NCBI GenBank assembly: GCA_965218985.1 | Contig: CBDCMP010000006.1 | Span: forward strand, 310,001 to 374,000 | Direction of reading: 5' to 3' | Source of the DNA: Pseudopedobacter sp965218985 | GTDB lineage: Bacteria > Bacteroidota > Bacteroidia > Sphingobacteriales > Sphingobacteriaceae | DNA: 64,000 nucleotides | In this document: positions 16,019-25,510 of the stretch, in pieces | Position numbering within the stretch: the stretch's first letter is position 1 | Layout: every line of letters starts with the position of its first letter | Notes under the pieces: model-generated | Seen by the model: the letters and a program-made list of their open reading frames with translations, nothing else | Told to the model about the DNA's origin: nothing | Database searches by the model: none | Program-made: the position numbers and the translations under genes

Positions 16019-18828
16019 CAGTGCGCCTCCAGCCAGTTTAAACCTTCACCAATCTCCACCACTATTGGAACAGTGGTTTTGATGGCATTTTGCATTCTGT
16101 TCTGAATAAGGGTTTTCATTTGTTCCTTTTCAGATTTGACCACATCAAACACCAGCTCATCATGAACCTGCATGGTCATTTTCGATTGTAGTTTCTGGTC
16201 TCTGATATCCTGATGAATGTGGATCATGGCTATCTTGATCATGTCTGCTGCTGAACCCTGTATCGGTGCGTTGATGGCATTTCGTTCTGCAAAACCTCTC
16301 ACTGTTTGGTTAGCCGAAGTAATGTCTCTCAGGTACCTTCTTCGGCCCATGATGGTCTCCACGTAGCCATTCTCCCTGGCGAAGTTCATGGTGTCGGCCA
16401 TATACCTTTTAATGCCGGCATATTGTTCGAAGTAATTCTGGATGATCTCCCCGGCCTCCTTTCTTGGAATGCCCAGACTTTGTGACAAACCAAAGGCCGA
16501 CTGGCCATAGATGATCCCGAAATTCACTGCTTTCGCATTTCTTCTTTGTTCTGAAGACACCTCCTCTAAAGCGACACCATAAACTTTTGCGGCTGTGGCA
16601 GTGTGAATGTCAAGTCCTTGGAGGAATGCTTCCATCATCTGCTCATCCTTACTGATCTCGGCGATGATGCGCAATTCTATTTGTGAATAATCTGCTGAAA
16701 GCAGGATGTGGTTTTCATCTCTTGGAATGAATGCTTTTCTGACCTCGCGACCACGTTCCGTCCGGATTGGAATGTTTTGCAGGTTGGGGTTATTGGAACT
16801 CAATCTTCCGGTGGAGGCTACAGCCTGGTTATAGGAAGTATGCACTCTTCCCGTTTTAGGATTGATCAGTAAGGGCAAGGCATCCACATAGGTGGATTTA
16901 AGTTTGCACAATTGCCTGAAATCTAAAATCTCTTTCACGATATCCGACTTGGAGGCGAGGGCTAACAACACATCTTCACCGGTTTGGTACTGGCCAGTTT
17001 TTGTTTTTTTTGCCTTATCATCCAGTTTGAGCTTGTCAAACAGCACTTCTCCCAGTTGTTTTGGTGAGGCCAGATTGAATTTAACACCTGCCTTTTCATA
17101 AACCAGCTGCTCTAATCTGTTGATCTCTACCTCCAATTCTTTAGAATAAGTTTGAAGTTGGCCCATGTCTATCCTAACGCCTTCAATCTCCATGTCGGCT
17201 AGTACGTAAATCAATGGATTCTCCATCTCCATCGCCAGTTTATCAGCTTTCACTTCTATGAGCATGGGTTCAAACACTTCCTTCAGCTGCAAAGTAATGT
17301 CGGCATCCTCGGCAGCGTATTCTTTCACGGTCTCCACCTCCACATCACGCATGTTTCCCTGGTTTTTGCCTTTTTTTCCGATGAGCTCGGTAATGGATAC
17401 CGGTGTGTAACCTAAATAATTCTCAGACAAAACATCCATGCCATGACGGGTGTCGGGATCTAAAAGATAATGAGCCAGCATCGTATCAAATAATTCACCT
17501 TTGATCTCCACACCATACCATTTCAGTATCAGAATATCATATTTTAAATTTTGCCCTATCTTTTTGATGGAGGTGCGCTCCAACACTTCTTTAAATTCAA
17601 AAACAATGGTTTTAGCAACCACCTGGTCTTCAGGAACAGGGACATAATAACCTTCTCCTGTTTTAAAACTGAAAGATAAACCCACCAGTTCCGCATTATT
17701 GGCGTCGGTTCCTGTGGTCTCTGTATCAAAGCAGATGGCTTCCTGTTTCAACAGCAGCTCCACCAATTCAATTCTCTTCTCTCCGTTGTCAATCAGATGA
17801 TATTCGTGCGGAGTGTTGCCGATGTTTTTGCCACCCTCCACCAGCGTTGCAGCTTGCATGGGCGTGATGGTGATATTGCTAATTTCACCACCCACGGGAG
17901 TACCAAAAAGATCCATCTGGCCACTGCTTTGGGCTTTTGTTTCGCTGACACTGAAATCTTCTCCGAATACTCTTCTTCCTAAAGTCCTGAATTCCAATTC
18001 TGCAAAAAGAGGCTCTAAGCGTTCTCTATCCGGTGGTCCGCATCTGAAACTCTCCTCATGAAATTCTACCGGAGCATTTAATAAAATGGTCGCCAGTTTT
18101 TTTGATAAGATGCCCTGTTCTGCAAAATTCTCCACATTCTCCTTTTGTTTTCCCTTCAGCTCATGGCTATTCGCAATGAGATTCTCCATAGAACCATAGG
18201 TTTTTATCAGTGCTTTGGCAGTCTTCTCCCCAATTCCGGGGATTCCGGGAATGTTATCCACGGCATCACCCCACAGGCCTAAAATATCTATCACCTGATG
18301 GATATGTTCTATCTCCCATTTGGCCAGCACCTCCTTTACGCCGAGAATCTCCATATCATTTCCCATCCTGGCTGGTTTATAGACATAGATATGCTCTGAA
18401 ACCAGCTGGGCGAAATCTTTATCAGGTGTCATGCAATAAACCGTGTAGCCTTCTTTTTCGGCTTGTTTGGCCAGCGTGCCAATCACGTCATCAGCTTCAA
18501 AACCATCAGAGGTGATCACCGGGATGTTAAACCCTTCTATCAGTTTCACCACATAAGGCAAAGCGGCAGACAGATCCTCGGGCATCGCCTGGCGATGTCC
18601 TTTGTAGGCTTCAAAATCAGTGTGACGTTCGGTTGGGGCATCAGTGTCGAAAACCACAGCGATGTGCGAGGGTCGCTCTTTCTTTAAAACCTCCAATAAA
18701 GTGTTGGTGAAGCCCATCACTGCGGAAGTGTTGATGCCAGTGGAGGTAAATCTCGGGTTTTTGCTTAATGCGAAATGAGCCCGGTAAATGAGTGCCATTC
18801 CGTCTAAAAGAAAGAGTTTTTTCGACAT
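16018..18828 (-). CDS. polA: DNA polymerase I
   Basis: 936 residues. The N-terminal 5'-3' exonuclease (1-290) has VVFDTDAPTERH and the Asp-rich GFEADDVIGTLA. The 3'-5' exonuclease (about 350-535) is intact: CFDTETTGTDA, NLKYDILIL and YAAEDADITL hold the metal-binding acids. The polymerase (about 560-936) shows motif A SADYSQIELRIIAEIS, motif B around RRNAKAVNFGIIYGQSAFGL and motif C QVHDELVFDV. Replaces RNA primers and fills repair gaps. It is translationally coupled to the downstream MORN-like gene by a one-base overlap. All three activities therefore appear functional. Confidence 0.98.
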   Translation of the reverse strand: MSKKLFLLDGMALIYRAHFALSKNPRFTSTGINTSAVMGFTNTLLEVLKKERPSHIAVVFDTDAPTERHTDFEAYKGHRQAMPEDLSAALPYVVKLIEGFNIPVITSDGFEADDVIGTLAKQAEKEGYTVYCMTPDKDFAQLVSEHIYVYKPARMGNDMEILGVKEVLAKWEIEHIHQVIDILGLWGDAVDNIPGIPGIGEKTAKALIKTYGSMENLIANSHELKGKQKENVENFAEQGILSKKLATILLNAPVEFHEESFRCGPPDRERLEPLFAELEFRTLGRRVFGEDFSVSETKAQSSGQMDLFGTPVGGEISNITITPMQAATLVEGGKNIGNTPHEYHLIDNGEKRIELVELLLKQEAICFDTETTGTDANNAELVGLSFSFKTGEGYYVPVPEDQVVAKTIVFEFKEVLERTSIKKIGQNLKYDILILKWYGVEIKGELFDTMLAHYLLDPDTRHGMDVLSENYLGYTPVSITELIGKKGKNQGNMRDVEVETVKEYAAEDADITLQLKEVFEPMLIEVKADKLAMEMENPLIYVLADMEIEGVRIDMGQLQTYSKELEVEINRLEQLVYEKAGVKFNLASPKQLGEVLFDKLKLDDKAKKTKTGQYQTGEDVLLALASKSDIVKEILDFRQLCKLKSTYVDALPLLINPKTGRVHTSYNQAVASTGRLSSNNPNLQNIPIRTERGREVRKAFIPRDENHILLSADYSQIELRIIAEISKDEQMMEAFLQGLDIHTATAAKVYGVALEEVSSEQRRNAKAVNFGIIYGQSAFGLSQSLGIPRKEAGEIIQNYFEQYAGIKRYMADTMNFARENGYVETIMGRRRYLRDITSANQTVRGFAERNAINAPIQGSAADMIKIAMIHIHQDIRDQKLQSKMTMQVHDELVFDVVKSEKEQMKTLIQNRMQNAIKTTVPIVVEIGEGLNWLEAH

Positions 18829-18909
18829 TTTTATTTATTTTACTGAATACCTGTTTAGGTTCCTCAAATTTAGTATTCTAGTTGGAAGATGCAGAGGCTT
18901 TTCTCAAAA

Positions 18910-19602
18910 TCAGTAAGCCGCCAGAAGACTTAAGGCAGGGATGAAGTTATAAGCAGCATGTAAAATCATGGATTGATAGAGCCCATAACGCATCCGGGTG
19001 TATCCTAAAACCAATCCTAAAAATAATTGAGGCAGCACCAAAAGAATAACCGAGAAACCATTATGCAACGGTTCTTTATAATTGGTGAGGTGCAGCAGAC
19101 CGAAACAGAGGGCTGTGAAATAAAAGTGATAAGGGAACACTTTTTGAATGAGCCCGGTTCTTTTTGATTTAGAGCCAGACATTTTTTTATCAATGAAAGC
19201 CAGTAGCAGCAGCAGCAGGAGGGAGGCGATGAGCCAAATGGTTTTAGAGCAAAATGCATGGAGCAAGAATGAACTTCCGAAGAGGTAAAGCAACAGCGCT
19301 AGCCTATAATGTTTCAACTGGTACCTGAATAATGACTCCTCTAGCAGTGGAGCCAGTATGGTCACGACCAGAAACAGGTATATTTTTTTTTGTCTGATCT
19401 CGAACAGGGTGAATTTAGGTAAGGGATTGATGAGCTTTGTGAATTCCAGAACATGGGTGAAAATAACCGAGAAGAAGGAGAATGCCAGGCAAATGATCAC
19501 CAGTTTGAAAAGCTGGTTAAAAAACAGGGTGTCACTTTTTTTCTGAGGAAAAGCATCGGGTTTTTTCAGGTAAACGAGCATATCCTGTAAAGTATGGATC
19601 AT
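18910..19602 (-). CDS. CPBP-family intramembrane glutamic protease
   Basis: 230 residues with several hydrophobic helices. The family signature is complete: EESLFRYQ (EExxxR), FGLLHLTNY (FxxxH) and HAAYNF (HxxxN). CPBP proteases (CAAX/Abi type) cut substrates within the membrane; in bacteria many have roles in peptide export, envelope stress or bacteriocin self-immunity, but no bacteriocin gene is nearby. The start at 19602 gives a short cytosolic N-terminus before the first helix. It lies 81 bp upstream of polA on the same strand and may be co-transcribed with it. Confidence 0.88.
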   Translation of the reverse strand: MIHTLQDMLVYLKKPDAFPQKKSDTLFFNQLFKLVIICLAFSFFSVIFTHVLEFTKLINPLPKFTLFEIRQKKIYLFLVVTILAPLLEESLFRYQLKHYRLALLLYLFGSSFLLHAFCSKTIWLIASLLLLLLLAFIDKKMSGSKSKRTGLIQKVFPYHFYFTALCFGLLHLTNYKEPLHNGFSVILLVLPQLFLGLVLGYTRMRYGLYQSMILHAAYNFIPALSLLAAY

Positions 19603-19618
19603 ACCACTTCAAAATAGG

Positions 19619-19648
19619 AAATCCTATATCATCATCGATATAGGATTT
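19619..19648 (-). terminator. Strong hairpin between the M3 peptidase and CPBP genes
   Basis: AAATCCTATATC pairs perfectly over 12 bp with GATATAGGATTT around a 6-base loop, 9 bp past the M3 peptidase stop. There is no clear T run, so it could be a transcript-end or stability hairpin. Confidence 0.5.
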
Positions 19649-19656
19649 CATTCGAT

Positions 19657-21786
19657 TTATTTGCTGATCAGTCCCCTGTTTACCAACATCGGGGTAATAT
19701 CCGGGGCATGTCCGCGGAAATCCTTGAATAGTTTATTGTAATCCTCGGTGTTGCCACGGGAGAGGATCATGTCTCTGAATCTTTGGCCGTTGGCCCTCGA
19801 CATCCCGCCATTCTCTTCGAACCAGGTATAGGCATCATCATCCAGCATCTCTGTCCACAGATAGGCATAATAACCAGCAGCATAACCATTCGCCCAAATG
19901 TGTAAGAAATAGCTGGAACGATATCTTGGAGGTACTGCTGTTAAGGCTAAACCTGTTTTCTTGAGTGCAGCCGCTTCAAACTCATCCACCTTCTTCAAAC
20001 TATCTTTGGCTGAAAGGGTATGCCATTGCATGTCCAGGGATGCTGCAGCCAGAAGCTCAGTCAAAGCATAGCCCTGGTTGAAAGTCCTGGATTTTTTGAT
20101 TTTATCCACCAGCGTTTGTGGCATCAGTTCACCAGATTTGTAATGCACGGCATAATTTTTAAACACGGAAGGTTCCAATGCCCAGTGCTCATTGAATTGG
20201 GAAGGAAACTCCACGAAATCCCTGGCTACGCTGGTACCCGAGATACTGGGGTATTTCTGACTGGCGAAGAAGCCATGCAGGGCGTGCCCAAACTCATGGA
20301 ACATGGTGGTGACATCGTCAAAGCTGATCAAAGCAGGTTCTCCTGCCGCAGGTTTGGTAAAGTTGCAGACATTATAGATCACGGGTTTGGTGCCCAAAAG
20401 CGTGGATTGGTTCACGATGTTTGACATCCATGCCCCGCCAGATTTATTGTCTCTTTTAAAGTAATCACAATAGAATAAGCCAATGCTGGAGCTGTCTGCA
20501 TTGAACACCTCAAACACCCTTACATCCTGCTGATAGACCGGAATATCTTTTCTTTCTTTAAAGGTGATGCCGTATAATTTGGTGGCAGCATAAAAAACGC
20601 CATTCTCCAAAACCTTATTCAGTTCAAAATAAGGTTTTACCTGGTTCTCATCCAAATCGTATTTGGCTTTTCTCACCTGTTCCGCATAGCAATTCCAATC
20701 CCAGGGTGCTAACTTAAATCCACCTTTTTGCTGGTCGATTACCAACTGTATCTCCGTTGCTTCATGCTCCGCTTTGGTGGTGGCAGCAGGCACCAACCTT
20801 CTCAAGAAATTTTGAACAGCATCAGGTGTTTTAGCCATCTGATCCTGTAAATTCCATGCAGCATAATTGTCGAAACCTAGTATCTTCGCCCTTTTTGCTC
20901 TTAGCTGAGCGATCCTGGCAATGATGGCCCTGGTGTCATTGGCATCGCCTTGCTCAGCTCTGTTGTAGGAGGCTTCAAATAATTTTTGGCGGGTTGAACG
21001 GTTGGACAACGATTGCAATGCAGGTTGCTGGGTGGTGTTTTGTAAGGAGATCAGCCATTTTCCTTTCTGATGGGCATCTTCAGCCTTAGCGGATGCAGCT
21101 TTTAGCTCGGCATCAGAGAAACCTGCTAAGTCTTCCTTTTTATCCAGCACTAAAGCCCCTGCTTTTGTGGCGGCCAATAGTTTATTAGTGAACTGGGCGC
21201 TGAGCGAAGCGATCTCCCCATTTATCTTCTTTAAACTATCTTTCGCGGATTCCGAGAGGTCAGCTCCCGCCATCACGAATTTTTGACGGTAATATTCCAC
21301 CAGTCTTTTAGATTCAGGGTCTAGTTTCTCCTGACCTAAATCGCCATAAACAGTTTTTACCCTGTTGAATAATTTCTGATTCAGGTAGATGGCATCCTGA
21401 TGGGCAGCCAATTGAGGTGCCATCTCCTCCTGTACTTTTTGTAAGGTGGGATTGGTGTTGGCGCCCGTGAGCAGATCGAATACATTACTTACCCGGTATA
21501 AGAGCGTTCCGCTTTGCTCCATGGGGATGAAGGTGTTCTCAAAAGTTGGGGCAGTGGTGTCATTTGCGATTTTCTCCATCTCCGCCAATTGCTGTTTCAT
21601 CCCTTCTTTCATGGCGGGTTTAAAGTCTTCGTCTTTGATTTTCGTGAAATCAGGTGCCTGGTAGGCTAATTCACTTTTCACGAAGAAAGGGTTTGAACTG
21701 CTGTCTGCCTGTTCTGCAGATTTTTCAGTATTGTTACAGGAAGCCATTGCTATCGCAGCCATCGTTAATCCAAAAAATATTCTCAT
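19657..21786 (-). CDS. M3-family metallopeptidase, Dcp-like lipoprotein
   Basis: 709 residues, the normal size for peptidyl-dipeptidase Dcp. The zinc site is intact: FHEFGHALHGFF (HExxH), with the third ligand Glu expected about 25 residues on, in the ARDFVEFPSQFNEHW stretch. The N-terminus MRIFFGLTMAAIAMASCNNT is a lipoprotein signal with Cys at residue 17, so unlike the cytosolic E. coli enzyme it should be membrane-anchored in the envelope, trimming dipeptides from peptide C-termini in the periplasm. Monocistronic; repeat R2 copy 2 lies just upstream. Confidence 0.92.
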   Translation of the reverse strand: MRIFFGLTMAAIAMASCNNTEKSAEQADSSSNPFFVKSELAYQAPDFTKIKDEDFKPAMKEGMKQQLAEMEKIANDTTAPTFENTFIPMEQSGTLLYRVSNVFDLLTGANTNPTLQKVQEEMAPQLAAHQDAIYLNQKLFNRVKTVYGDLGQEKLDPESKRLVEYYRQKFVMAGADLSESAKDSLKKINGEIASLSAQFTNKLLAATKAGALVLDKKEDLAGFSDAELKAASAKAEDAHQKGKWLISLQNTTQQPALQSLSNRSTRQKLFEASYNRAEQGDANDTRAIIARIAQLRAKRAKILGFDNYAAWNLQDQMAKTPDAVQNFLRRLVPAATTKAEHEATEIQLVIDQQKGGFKLAPWDWNCYAEQVRKAKYDLDENQVKPYFELNKVLENGVFYAATKLYGITFKERKDIPVYQQDVRVFEVFNADSSSIGLFYCDYFKRDNKSGGAWMSNIVNQSTLLGTKPVIYNVCNFTKPAAGEPALISFDDVTTMFHEFGHALHGFFASQKYPSISGTSVARDFVEFPSQFNEHWALEPSVFKNYAVHYKSGELMPQTLVDKIKKSRTFNQGYALTELLAAASLDMQWHTLSAKDSLKKVDEFEAAALKKTGLALTAVPPRYRSSYFLHIWANGYAAGYYAYLWTEMLDDDAYTWFEENGGMSRANGQRFRDMILSRGNTEDYNKLFKDFRGHAPDITPMLVNRGLISK

Positions 21787-21854
21787 GGTTTATTTTTTCT
21801 TTTTATTGATCACAAAAGATCATTAAAACTACACATTTCAGTGTATCTCTCTTT

Positions 21855-21960
21855 AGCTTTTAAAAATGTTTTGTCATGAAATCCATAAATAATCACTGAT
21901 TATTCGTGAAAATTAATTTATCATGGCAAATTAAAATTTATAATTACAGACTTACATTTA
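21855..21960 (+). repeat. Dispersed hairpin repeat R2, copy 2
   Basis: Shares GCTTTTAAAAATGTTTTG and the palindrome AATAATCACTGATTATT (21889-21905) with copy 1 at 5281. It lies directly upstream of the M3 peptidase gene. Confidence 0.55.
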
Positions 21961-22066
21961 TTTATCCAGATGAGTGTTTCCATTATCCGAAAGGAACAAA
22001 TTACAAATAATATTGCTTTCGAAACCTGTTCTACAACGAAGAAACCGCAATGTTACCATGTGCTGA

Positions 22067-22639
22067 TCATCCATGATAGAAACTACAGTCCATCATATGG
22101 TCGTTTACCATACCTGTCGCCTGCATATGGGCATAGCAAATGGTGGAGCCAAAAAATTTAAAGCCTCTTTTCTTCATGTCTTTAGAAATGGCATCAGAGA
22201 TGGCGGTGCGGGCAGGAATATCTTTCATGCCGGTGACTTTGTTTCGCAGCGGTTTTCCATCGGGCATGAAGGTGTACAGGTAAGCATCGAATGAGCCGAA
22301 TTCTTTCTGAACCTCCAGAAATAATTTGGCATTGCTCACTGCTGAGGTGACTTTTAACCGGTTGCGGATGATCCCCGGATCCAGCAAAATTCTTTCTATG
22401 TCCTCTGGTGTGAAGGCAGCTACTTGCGCCGCATCGAAATTTGCGAACAAACGGCGGTAATGCGCTCTTTTTCTCAGGATCGTGATCCAGCTTAAGCCAG
22501 CCTGAGCAGCCTCTAAAACTAAAAATTCAAACAGTATCTTATCGTCATGCACTTCTTTTCCCCATTCCTCATCGTGGTATTTCATGTAAAGCGGATCAGT
22601 ACCGCACCAATGGCATCTTTTGGTCTCTTTCATTTTCAT
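22067..22639 (-). CDS. tag: DNA-3-methyladenine glycosylase I
   Basis: Removes 3-methyladenine from alkylated DNA in base excision repair. The conserved start KRCHWCGTDPLYMKYHDEEWG carries the zinc Cys pair (given here in two parts: KRCHWCGTD and KYHDEEWG), then AAQAGLSWITILRKRAHYR with the catalytic-pocket Trp, and the C-terminal GFKFFGSTICYAHMQATG with the remaining zinc ligands. I set the start at 22639 (MKMKETKRCHWCG, 190 residues) instead of the longer frame from 22702, whose first 21 residues are not family-like. Stands alone. Confidence 0.93.
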   Translation of the reverse strand: MKMKETKRCHWCGTDPLYMKYHDEEWGKEVHDDKILFEFLVLEAAQAGLSWITILRKRAHYRRLFANFDAAQVAAFTPEDIERILLDPGIIRNRLKVTSAVSNAKLFLEVQKEFGSFDAYLYTFMPDGKPLRNKVTGMKDIPARTAISDAISKDMKKRGFKFFGSTICYAHMQATGMVNDHMMDCSFYHG

Positions 22640-23072
22640 TTGTTTATTTTTTATCGTTTTGTCTGTTTGTAAGCAGACGGAGAACCTTTGAAGAGTACGC
22701 ATCTAAAGTAGACTTTTTCATATTAATTCCCATCAGTTATTAAAGCATCATTGACTTCATCAAAAAGATAAGTATCCCACATTCTCTCTATCGGTTTTGC
22801 TGAACCACTCTATCACCATGTCCTTCTTTCTTAAATTGATGTTAGGTGACATACGCATCATAATAATTCAGGAGCTAATAAATACAGGCAGCAGGTGCTT
22901 CATAATGGTCATCATAAAAAAGGAACGTGGATAAAAATAACATTTCATGTGGAAAATGTTCACTAAAAATTCATCTCCTTGGCATTGTAATTGTTTCCAA
23001 ACTTGGAATTACGCTCTAAACTTGGAAAATTTGAATTCATCTACCGCCAATAATGGTCATTCATACGCAGAT
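22640..23072. other. Intergenic region, no gene seen
   Basis: About 430 bp between divergent genes tag and the response regulator. An open frame from 22947 runs into the response regulator but its first 42 residues do not resemble a REC domain. Promoters for both genes must lie here, yet I could not assign clear -33/-7 pairs. No repeats found. Confidence 0.4.
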
Positions 23073-23480
23073 ATGGATCATCATAAAATCAAGATTTTAT
23101 TGATTGACGATGTGCAAACCAACAGAATGTTGTTGGGAAAGCTGTTAGATAAATGGAACTTGCCTTACGCCGAAGCTTCTAATGCATTAGATGCTTTTGA
23201 AATGATCTCTGATAGATCATACACTCACGTGCTAATGGATGTGGAGATGCCGGATGTGGATGGCCTGGAGGCCACCCGCTTCATCCGAAAATTACATCAT
23301 CCTTATTTTCAGCGCATCCCGATCATTGCAGTCACTTCCTACAGGTTGGAAGAGATCAGGAGAAAAGCTTTGTTGGCAGGAATGACGGATTGTATTTCAA
23401 AGCCGATTGACCCGGAACCCTTGAAAGCATCCATCTACAGAACTTATCTGGAAAATTTGGATCATAGAATGGCCGGCTAG
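23073..23480 (+). CDS. Single-domain response regulator (CheY-like)
   Basis: A 135-residue receiver domain with nothing attached. The acidic pair is Asp12-Asp13 (LLIDDVQTNRM), the phosphoacceptor is Asp56 (VLMDVEMPDVDG), the switch Thr is in IIAVTSY and the conserved Lys is in CISKPID. I chose the ATG at 23073 (MDHHKIKILLIDD), which starts right before the first beta strand; an in-frame ATG at 22947 adds 42 unrelated residues. Single-domain regulators act by protein contact, for example in phosphorelays. No kinase gene is adjacent. The IS-containing repeat begins 52 bp downstream. Confidence 0.92.
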   Translation: MDHHKIKILLIDDVQTNRMLLGKLLDKWNLPYAEASNALDAFEMISDRSYTHVLMDVEMPDVDGLEATRFIRKLHHPYFQRIPIIAVTSYRLEEIRRKALLAGMTDCISKPIDPEPLKASIYRTYLENLDHRMAG

Positions 23481-23557
23481 CTTGATGGTCTACTCTTCCG
23501 GACGGAAGCTTAGCTTAATTCAAATCAACACCTAGTGTCATGTTAATCATAAAACAA

Positions 23558-24890
23558 GAGAGTGTAAAATAAACTGTGTCAAGAGTTGAAATTAGTAACT
23601 TTAGATACAGTTTATTATGAATAGAGAAGAACAGCTCGATTATGAGCTAATGAAACGAAAAGCTTTAGAACAACTTCGTTCGGGCAAATCCTTGTATGGC
23701 AAGGACGGTGCATTCGCACCTCTTTTAAAAAGTTTTCTTGACTCCGCTCTTGAAGCGGAACTGACCGGTCACCTAGATGAGGATGAACGTCTTTCTGGCA
23801 ATCGAAGGAACGGCAAAACAAGCAAAGACATCAAAACATCTTCCGGGATTATTTCAGTTCAGACACCTCGAGACCGCAACGCCACTTTTGAGCCTGATAT
23901 TATTCGCAAGCGTGAAACCATATTAGCTGAAAGCTTAGAGAGCAAAATAATTGGCATGTACGGTCTTGGCATGAGTTTGCGAGATATTTCGAAACATATC
24001 AAAGATATGTACGATACAGAGATCAGCCATACGACTCTGTCCATCATCACAGACAAGATTATTCCCGAGGTCAAAGAATGGCAGTCCAGGCCGTTGGAAT
24101 CGCTTTACACGATTGTTTGGCTGGATGCAATGCACTACAAGGTAAAAGAGGATCACCGAATGGTATCCCATGCTGTATACAATATCCTGGGTATTAATCG
24201 AGATGGTCGAAAGGAGCTTCTAGGGATGTACGTTTCGCAGAGTGAAGGCGCAAACTTTTGGCTGGGTGTTCTTACAGACCTTCAGAACCGCGGCGTGAAA
24301 GACATCTTGATTGCCTGTATCGATAACCTCAACGGTTTTCCAGAAGCAGTCAGTACTGTTTTCCCAAAAGTTGAGATACAGACTTGTATTGTTCACCAGA
24401 TCCGTAACAGCTTAAAATATGTTGCCTCAAAAGACCAAAAGGCATTTATAAAAGATCTAAAGCCAGTTTATCAGGCTGATACGCTCGAGCTAGCAGAGCT
24501 GAGGCTAGAGGAACTAGATGAAAAATGGGGTAATAAGTATGTGAAAGTCATAGAATCTTGGCGAAGAAACTGGTCGAAACTCACCACATATTTTCGTTAT
24601 GATGCTTCAATAAGAAAGCTGATTTACACCACCAATACTATTGAAGGGTTTCATAGGCAAGTAAGAAAAGTGACTAAAACCAAAGGAGCCTTTACTTCGG
24701 ATATGGCATTAATAAAGCTCATTTACCTAGCTCAAAAGAACATTAGTGAAAAATGGACAATGCCTCTGAGCAATTGGGCGACAACTGCTCAAAAACTTGC
24801 CATTTGGTTTCCTGATAGAATGATATTAGATTTGAATTAGATATTATTTAGGGATAAATAAGATAATGACACAGTTTATTTTACACACCC
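23558..24890 (+). mobile_element. Complete IS256-family insertion sequence, 1333 bp
   Basis: Terminal inverted repeats of about 23 bp: 23558-23580 and 24868-24890, sharing GTGTAAAATAAACTGTGTC. The element is bordered by an 8-bp direct repeat TAAAACAA at 23550-23557 and 24891-24898, the target duplication size expected for IS256. It encodes one intact transposase. Both ends and the transposase look undamaged, so it is probably a recent and possibly active insertion. Confidence 0.95.
23617..24840 (+). CDS. IS256-family (mutator type) transposase
   Basis: 407 residues, the usual size. The catalytic triad is visible: Asp170 (IVWLDAMHYKV), Asp236 (IACIDNLNGFPEA) and Glu343 (TTNTIEGFHRQVRK). The C-x2-H signature (TCIVHQIRNSLKYV, Cys257 and His260) characteristic of the family is present, and the N-terminal part (LLKSFLDSALEAELTGHL, then RRNGKTSK) fits the DNA-binding region. 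No frameshift. It fills the IS between its inverted repeats; expression would come from a promoter within the left end. Confidence 0.97.
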   Translation: MNREEQLDYELMKRKALEQLRSGKSLYGKDGAFAPLLKSFLDSALEAELTGHLDEDERLSGNRRNGKTSKDIKTSSGIISVQTPRDRNATFEPDIIRKRETILAESLESKIIGMYGLGMSLRDISKHIKDMYDTEISHTTLSIITDKIIPEVKEWQSRPLESLYTIVWLDAMHYKVKEDHRMVSHAVYNILGINRDGRKELLGMYVSQSEGANFWLGVLTDLQNRGVKDILIACIDNLNGFPEAVSTVFPKVEIQTCIVHQIRNSLKYVASKDQKAFIKDLKPVYQADTLELAELRLEELDEKWGNKYVKVIESWRRNWSKLTTYFRYDASIRKLIYTTNTIEGFHRQVRKVTKTKGAFTSDMALIKLIYLAQKNISEKWTMPLSNWATTAQKLAIWFPDRMILDLN

Positions 24891-25009
24891 TAAAACAACG
24901 AAAAATCATCTTTTTAAATTACTTATTGTCAATGATATAAGTCTTTTGACTTTCTACTTTTAACTTAACACTAACTGTTAGGGTTATTGTGGTAGACCAA
25001 GTAGAGCCA

Positions 25010-25477
25010 TTAATCCCTTCGCTCACTCTTTTGCTCTGCCAAATCTTTTACCTGCACTAGGATAGGATTCCACCCTTCCCCATTGTTATACACGTCTTTG
25101 TACCTTTTGTCTCCATCTGCCGCACCCTCGAAACCATCCTGCGAAACCGTTAAAATGGTTCCGCCATCCTTCTCCTCTAAAATATATGTGACATACAGGT
25201 GGTTTTCAGGGAAGTCAGGGTAAGCAGCGTTCGGATCAATCACGCTGTACTTTAGCAAATGCGGTGCATCAATCTCTAAAATCTCTCCTTTCACGGGGAT
25301 GAACTCTTTCTCTTCATGGATCATTCTCCAGATCAACGGACTTCCCTGTCTCCATTCTGAAACCGTTTCACAACCGAACATATAAATTTTGGTGTAGTTG
25401 GATTGTGTGAGCACCTCCCAAACTTGCTCCCTGGGAGCATCAATGGTGATGGTGTTATTAACGAGGAGTTTTTTCAT
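25010..25477 (-). CDS. SRPBCC (AHSA1-type) domain protein
   Basis: 155 residues forming one START-like hydrophobic-ligand fold: NTITIDAPREQVWEVLTQSN at the start, IWRMIHEEKEFIPVKGEILE in the middle, LYVTYILEEKDGGTILTVSQ and a C-terminal helix. AHSA1-type proteins bind small hydrophobic molecules or modulate Hsp90; the ligand here is unknown and no partner gene lies nearby. The gene stands alone between two R1 repeats in the same orientation (copies B and C), so it could be lost by recombination between them. Composition resembles neighbouring genes, so recent transfer is not indicated. Confidence 0.85.
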   Translation of the reverse strand: MKKLLVNNTITIDAPREQVWEVLTQSNYTKIYMFGCETVSEWRQGSPLIWRMIHEEKEFIPVKGEILEIDAPHLLKYSVIDPNAAYPDFPENHLYVTYILEEKDGGTILTVSQDGFEGAADGDKRYKDVYNNGEGWNPILVQVKDLAEQKSERRD

Positions 25478-25510
25478 GTCAGTTGAAATCTGAATATTTG
25501 AATGTTTATC

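Larger units (their letters stand above)
23532..24974 (-). repeat. MITE-like repeat R1, copy B, split by an IS256-family element
   Basis: Left part 23532-23557 (CTAGTGTCATGTTAATCATAA then AACAA) and right part 24891-24974 together rebuild one R1 copy in inverted orientation once the IS and one 8-bp target copy are removed. The right part matches copy C over about 80 bp (AAAAATCATCTTTTTAAATT, ATGATATAAGTC, CTTAACACTA). Confidence 0.85.

Noticed and set aside
22947..23072. N-terminal extension of the response regulator
   Set aside because: The 42 residues do not look like a domain and the REC fold starts at the ATG 23073.
23617..24840. Transposase pseudogene
   Set aside because: The frame is intact, the DDE residues are present and both inverted repeats and target duplication are complete.
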